This document shows, piece by piece, positions 62,801 through 64,000 of a stretch of DNA of 64,000 nt (its first letter is position 1; each line of letters starts with the position of its first letter). The stretch spans positions 29,885,245 through 29,949,244 of the forward strand of contig NC_066316.1 of NCBI RefSeq assembly GCF_022539315.1. Direction: 5' to 3'. The position numbers were made by a program, and so were the translations under genes. The stretch is from Serinus canaria (Eukaryota; Chordata; Aves; Passeriformes; Fringillidae). The notes beneath the pieces were generated by a model that was not told the DNA's origin, ran no database searches, and was given only the letters and a program-made list of their open reading frames with translations.

Positions 62801-64000
62801 TGATCTCTTTGTAAAACACAGTCAGTAAATCCGATTAAAAGTAGCACTGGAATTGCAGAAGTGTCCAGTTACTGAAAGTATTATAACATCTCCTGACTGC
62901 AGATCAAGTTTTCTGCTTGTAAGCACATTTTACTGTGGTGATTTTTTCAGACAAACAGCTGAGTTTTTATTTCCATGTAACATTTTTGCATTTGTTGAAG
63001 GTTGTGGGGCTTCTTTGGTATTTATGGGTTTGGAAGAGCCTGGACTCTTCTGCTGGTACTTGGCAGTGCTGCCAAGGTTTACACTCAGTCTCCTTACTTA
63101 TACCTCATCCTGAGTGAAGAAGGATTATAGCTGAAGTGGAAGATGCTGATGTGTTTGGTCTTTCAGAAAATACCAGCCTGCACCATCAAAACCTCAAATT
63201 ACATTTAGGGTCTCCTTATACTGGCCACTGCCCTTTGCTATACCTTTCTGATCTAACTGCAGACTGTAAAAAGCTTTCAACTGGAGCAACCTTGGCTTAA
63301 AACAAGATCTGTGAGTCCACAGCTGATGCATCCAGCTTGGTCTGGAAGGGTCCTAAGAAAGATTTTCTCTTTTTGCATTTTTTCTTTTGTAGTGTTTAGT
63401 GGTAATGAAAGAATACAAGATGCTGTGATAGTCTAGGATTTTAGCTGCATATTTTAGGGTTTCTTGAATAGATTTAATTTTTAAAAGTTTCTCTCTTAAA
63501 AAAATGGGTTGGTTTTTTTGTTTTGTTTTGTTTTGTTTAGTTTTTTTTTTTTTTTGCTCCTGAAGCCCTCAGAACATTCTGAAGAGATAGTTCTTATTTA
63601 AACTTTTACATAGAAATTGTTTCTACATAGAAGACTTTTTCTATTGCTGGAGTTCAAACCTAATGCTGTGTGTCCATCAGTCATTCTAAAAAATAATCAT
63701 TCCAAAAAATAACTGTGCTTTTCATTTGATCTGAATTTCTGGGTGACTGGGTTTTTTCTGAGGCTGGCTCTCCAAGTACAGCATGCCATCATCTCGCAGT
63801 GTATTACTCCACAGAAAGCTTGGGATGGAGTTAAATGTTATGTTGGTCCCTGAATTAACCAAGCTTTTCCCAACAATTATTTTCTTCCCCTGGTAATCAC
63901 TAGTGACTTTAAAAAAACAAACTATGTTTGGATTCAAAAGACCAGCTCTCAGAGGAGTTAATGTAATGGCTGTGTTGCAGAAGGCCAAGTGTTCTTTCCT
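56860..64000. other. Intergenic, no gene seen; possible exon at far end
   Basis: Nothing supported up to about 63.7 kb. The minus-strand open frame at 63722-63972 has a protein-like composition and an AG just upstream, and is treated as a low-confidence finding only. Confidence 0.5.
63511..63555. repeat. (TTTTG)n plus oligo-T
   Basis: Four TTTTG-type pentamers, a TTTAG interruption and a run of 15 T. Simple repeat. On the minus strand it looks like an A-rich tail, but no element body is recognisable beside it. Confidence 0.85.

Overview
This is vertebrate nuclear DNA, most likely from a bird and probably a songbird. The bird call rests on three CR1 LINE 3' ends carrying the avian-style terminal ATTCTATGATTCTG signature, on a low overall repeat load, and on an LTR of a type I recognise from passerine ERVL-like elements. 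No database search was possible, so repeat family names are from memory.

The one gene I can support is KCNK5 (TASK-2), a two-pore-domain K+ channel, on the + strand. Exons 2-5 lie at 14721-14832, 16254-16420, 17524-17692 and 18543-19357. All splice sites are GT-AG and all phases are consistent. They encode 420 residues, including both pore loops (filters GYG and GFG), M2-M4 and the complete cytosolic tail. Exon 1 (M1 and the first half of the extracellular cap) is not visible and must lie upstream. Functional residues of human TASK-2 fall exactly in place if the missing exon encodes 62 residues: N77, R224, K245 and K257/K258. Bases 1-14720 are therefore intron 1, holding one solo ERVL-like LTR (about 5398-6493, minus strand). 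The 3' UTR probably runs to about 23740, with four AATAAA signals.

From about 23.7 kb to 64 kb I find no convincing gene. This 40 kb holds three CR1 fragments (34.7 kb minus, 48.9 kb plus, 56.7 kb plus), a second probable LTR (about 49983-50450), a compound AT/AC microsatellite (53501-53660), an oligo-T tract (42064-42086) and otherwise unannotated, CpG-poor intergenic sequence. SAYSD1 and GLP1R, which lie 3' of KCNK5 in mammals, were not seen.

I did not find a new multi-gene system. The points most worth a second look concern KCNK5 processing. They are an in-frame tandem donor at the end of exon 3, a weak exon 4 donor followed at once by two in-frame stops, a hairpin upstream of exon 5, a possible CpG-dense alternative first exon near 9.1-9.3 kb that is in frame with exon 2, and a perfect inverted repeat in the 3' UTR.
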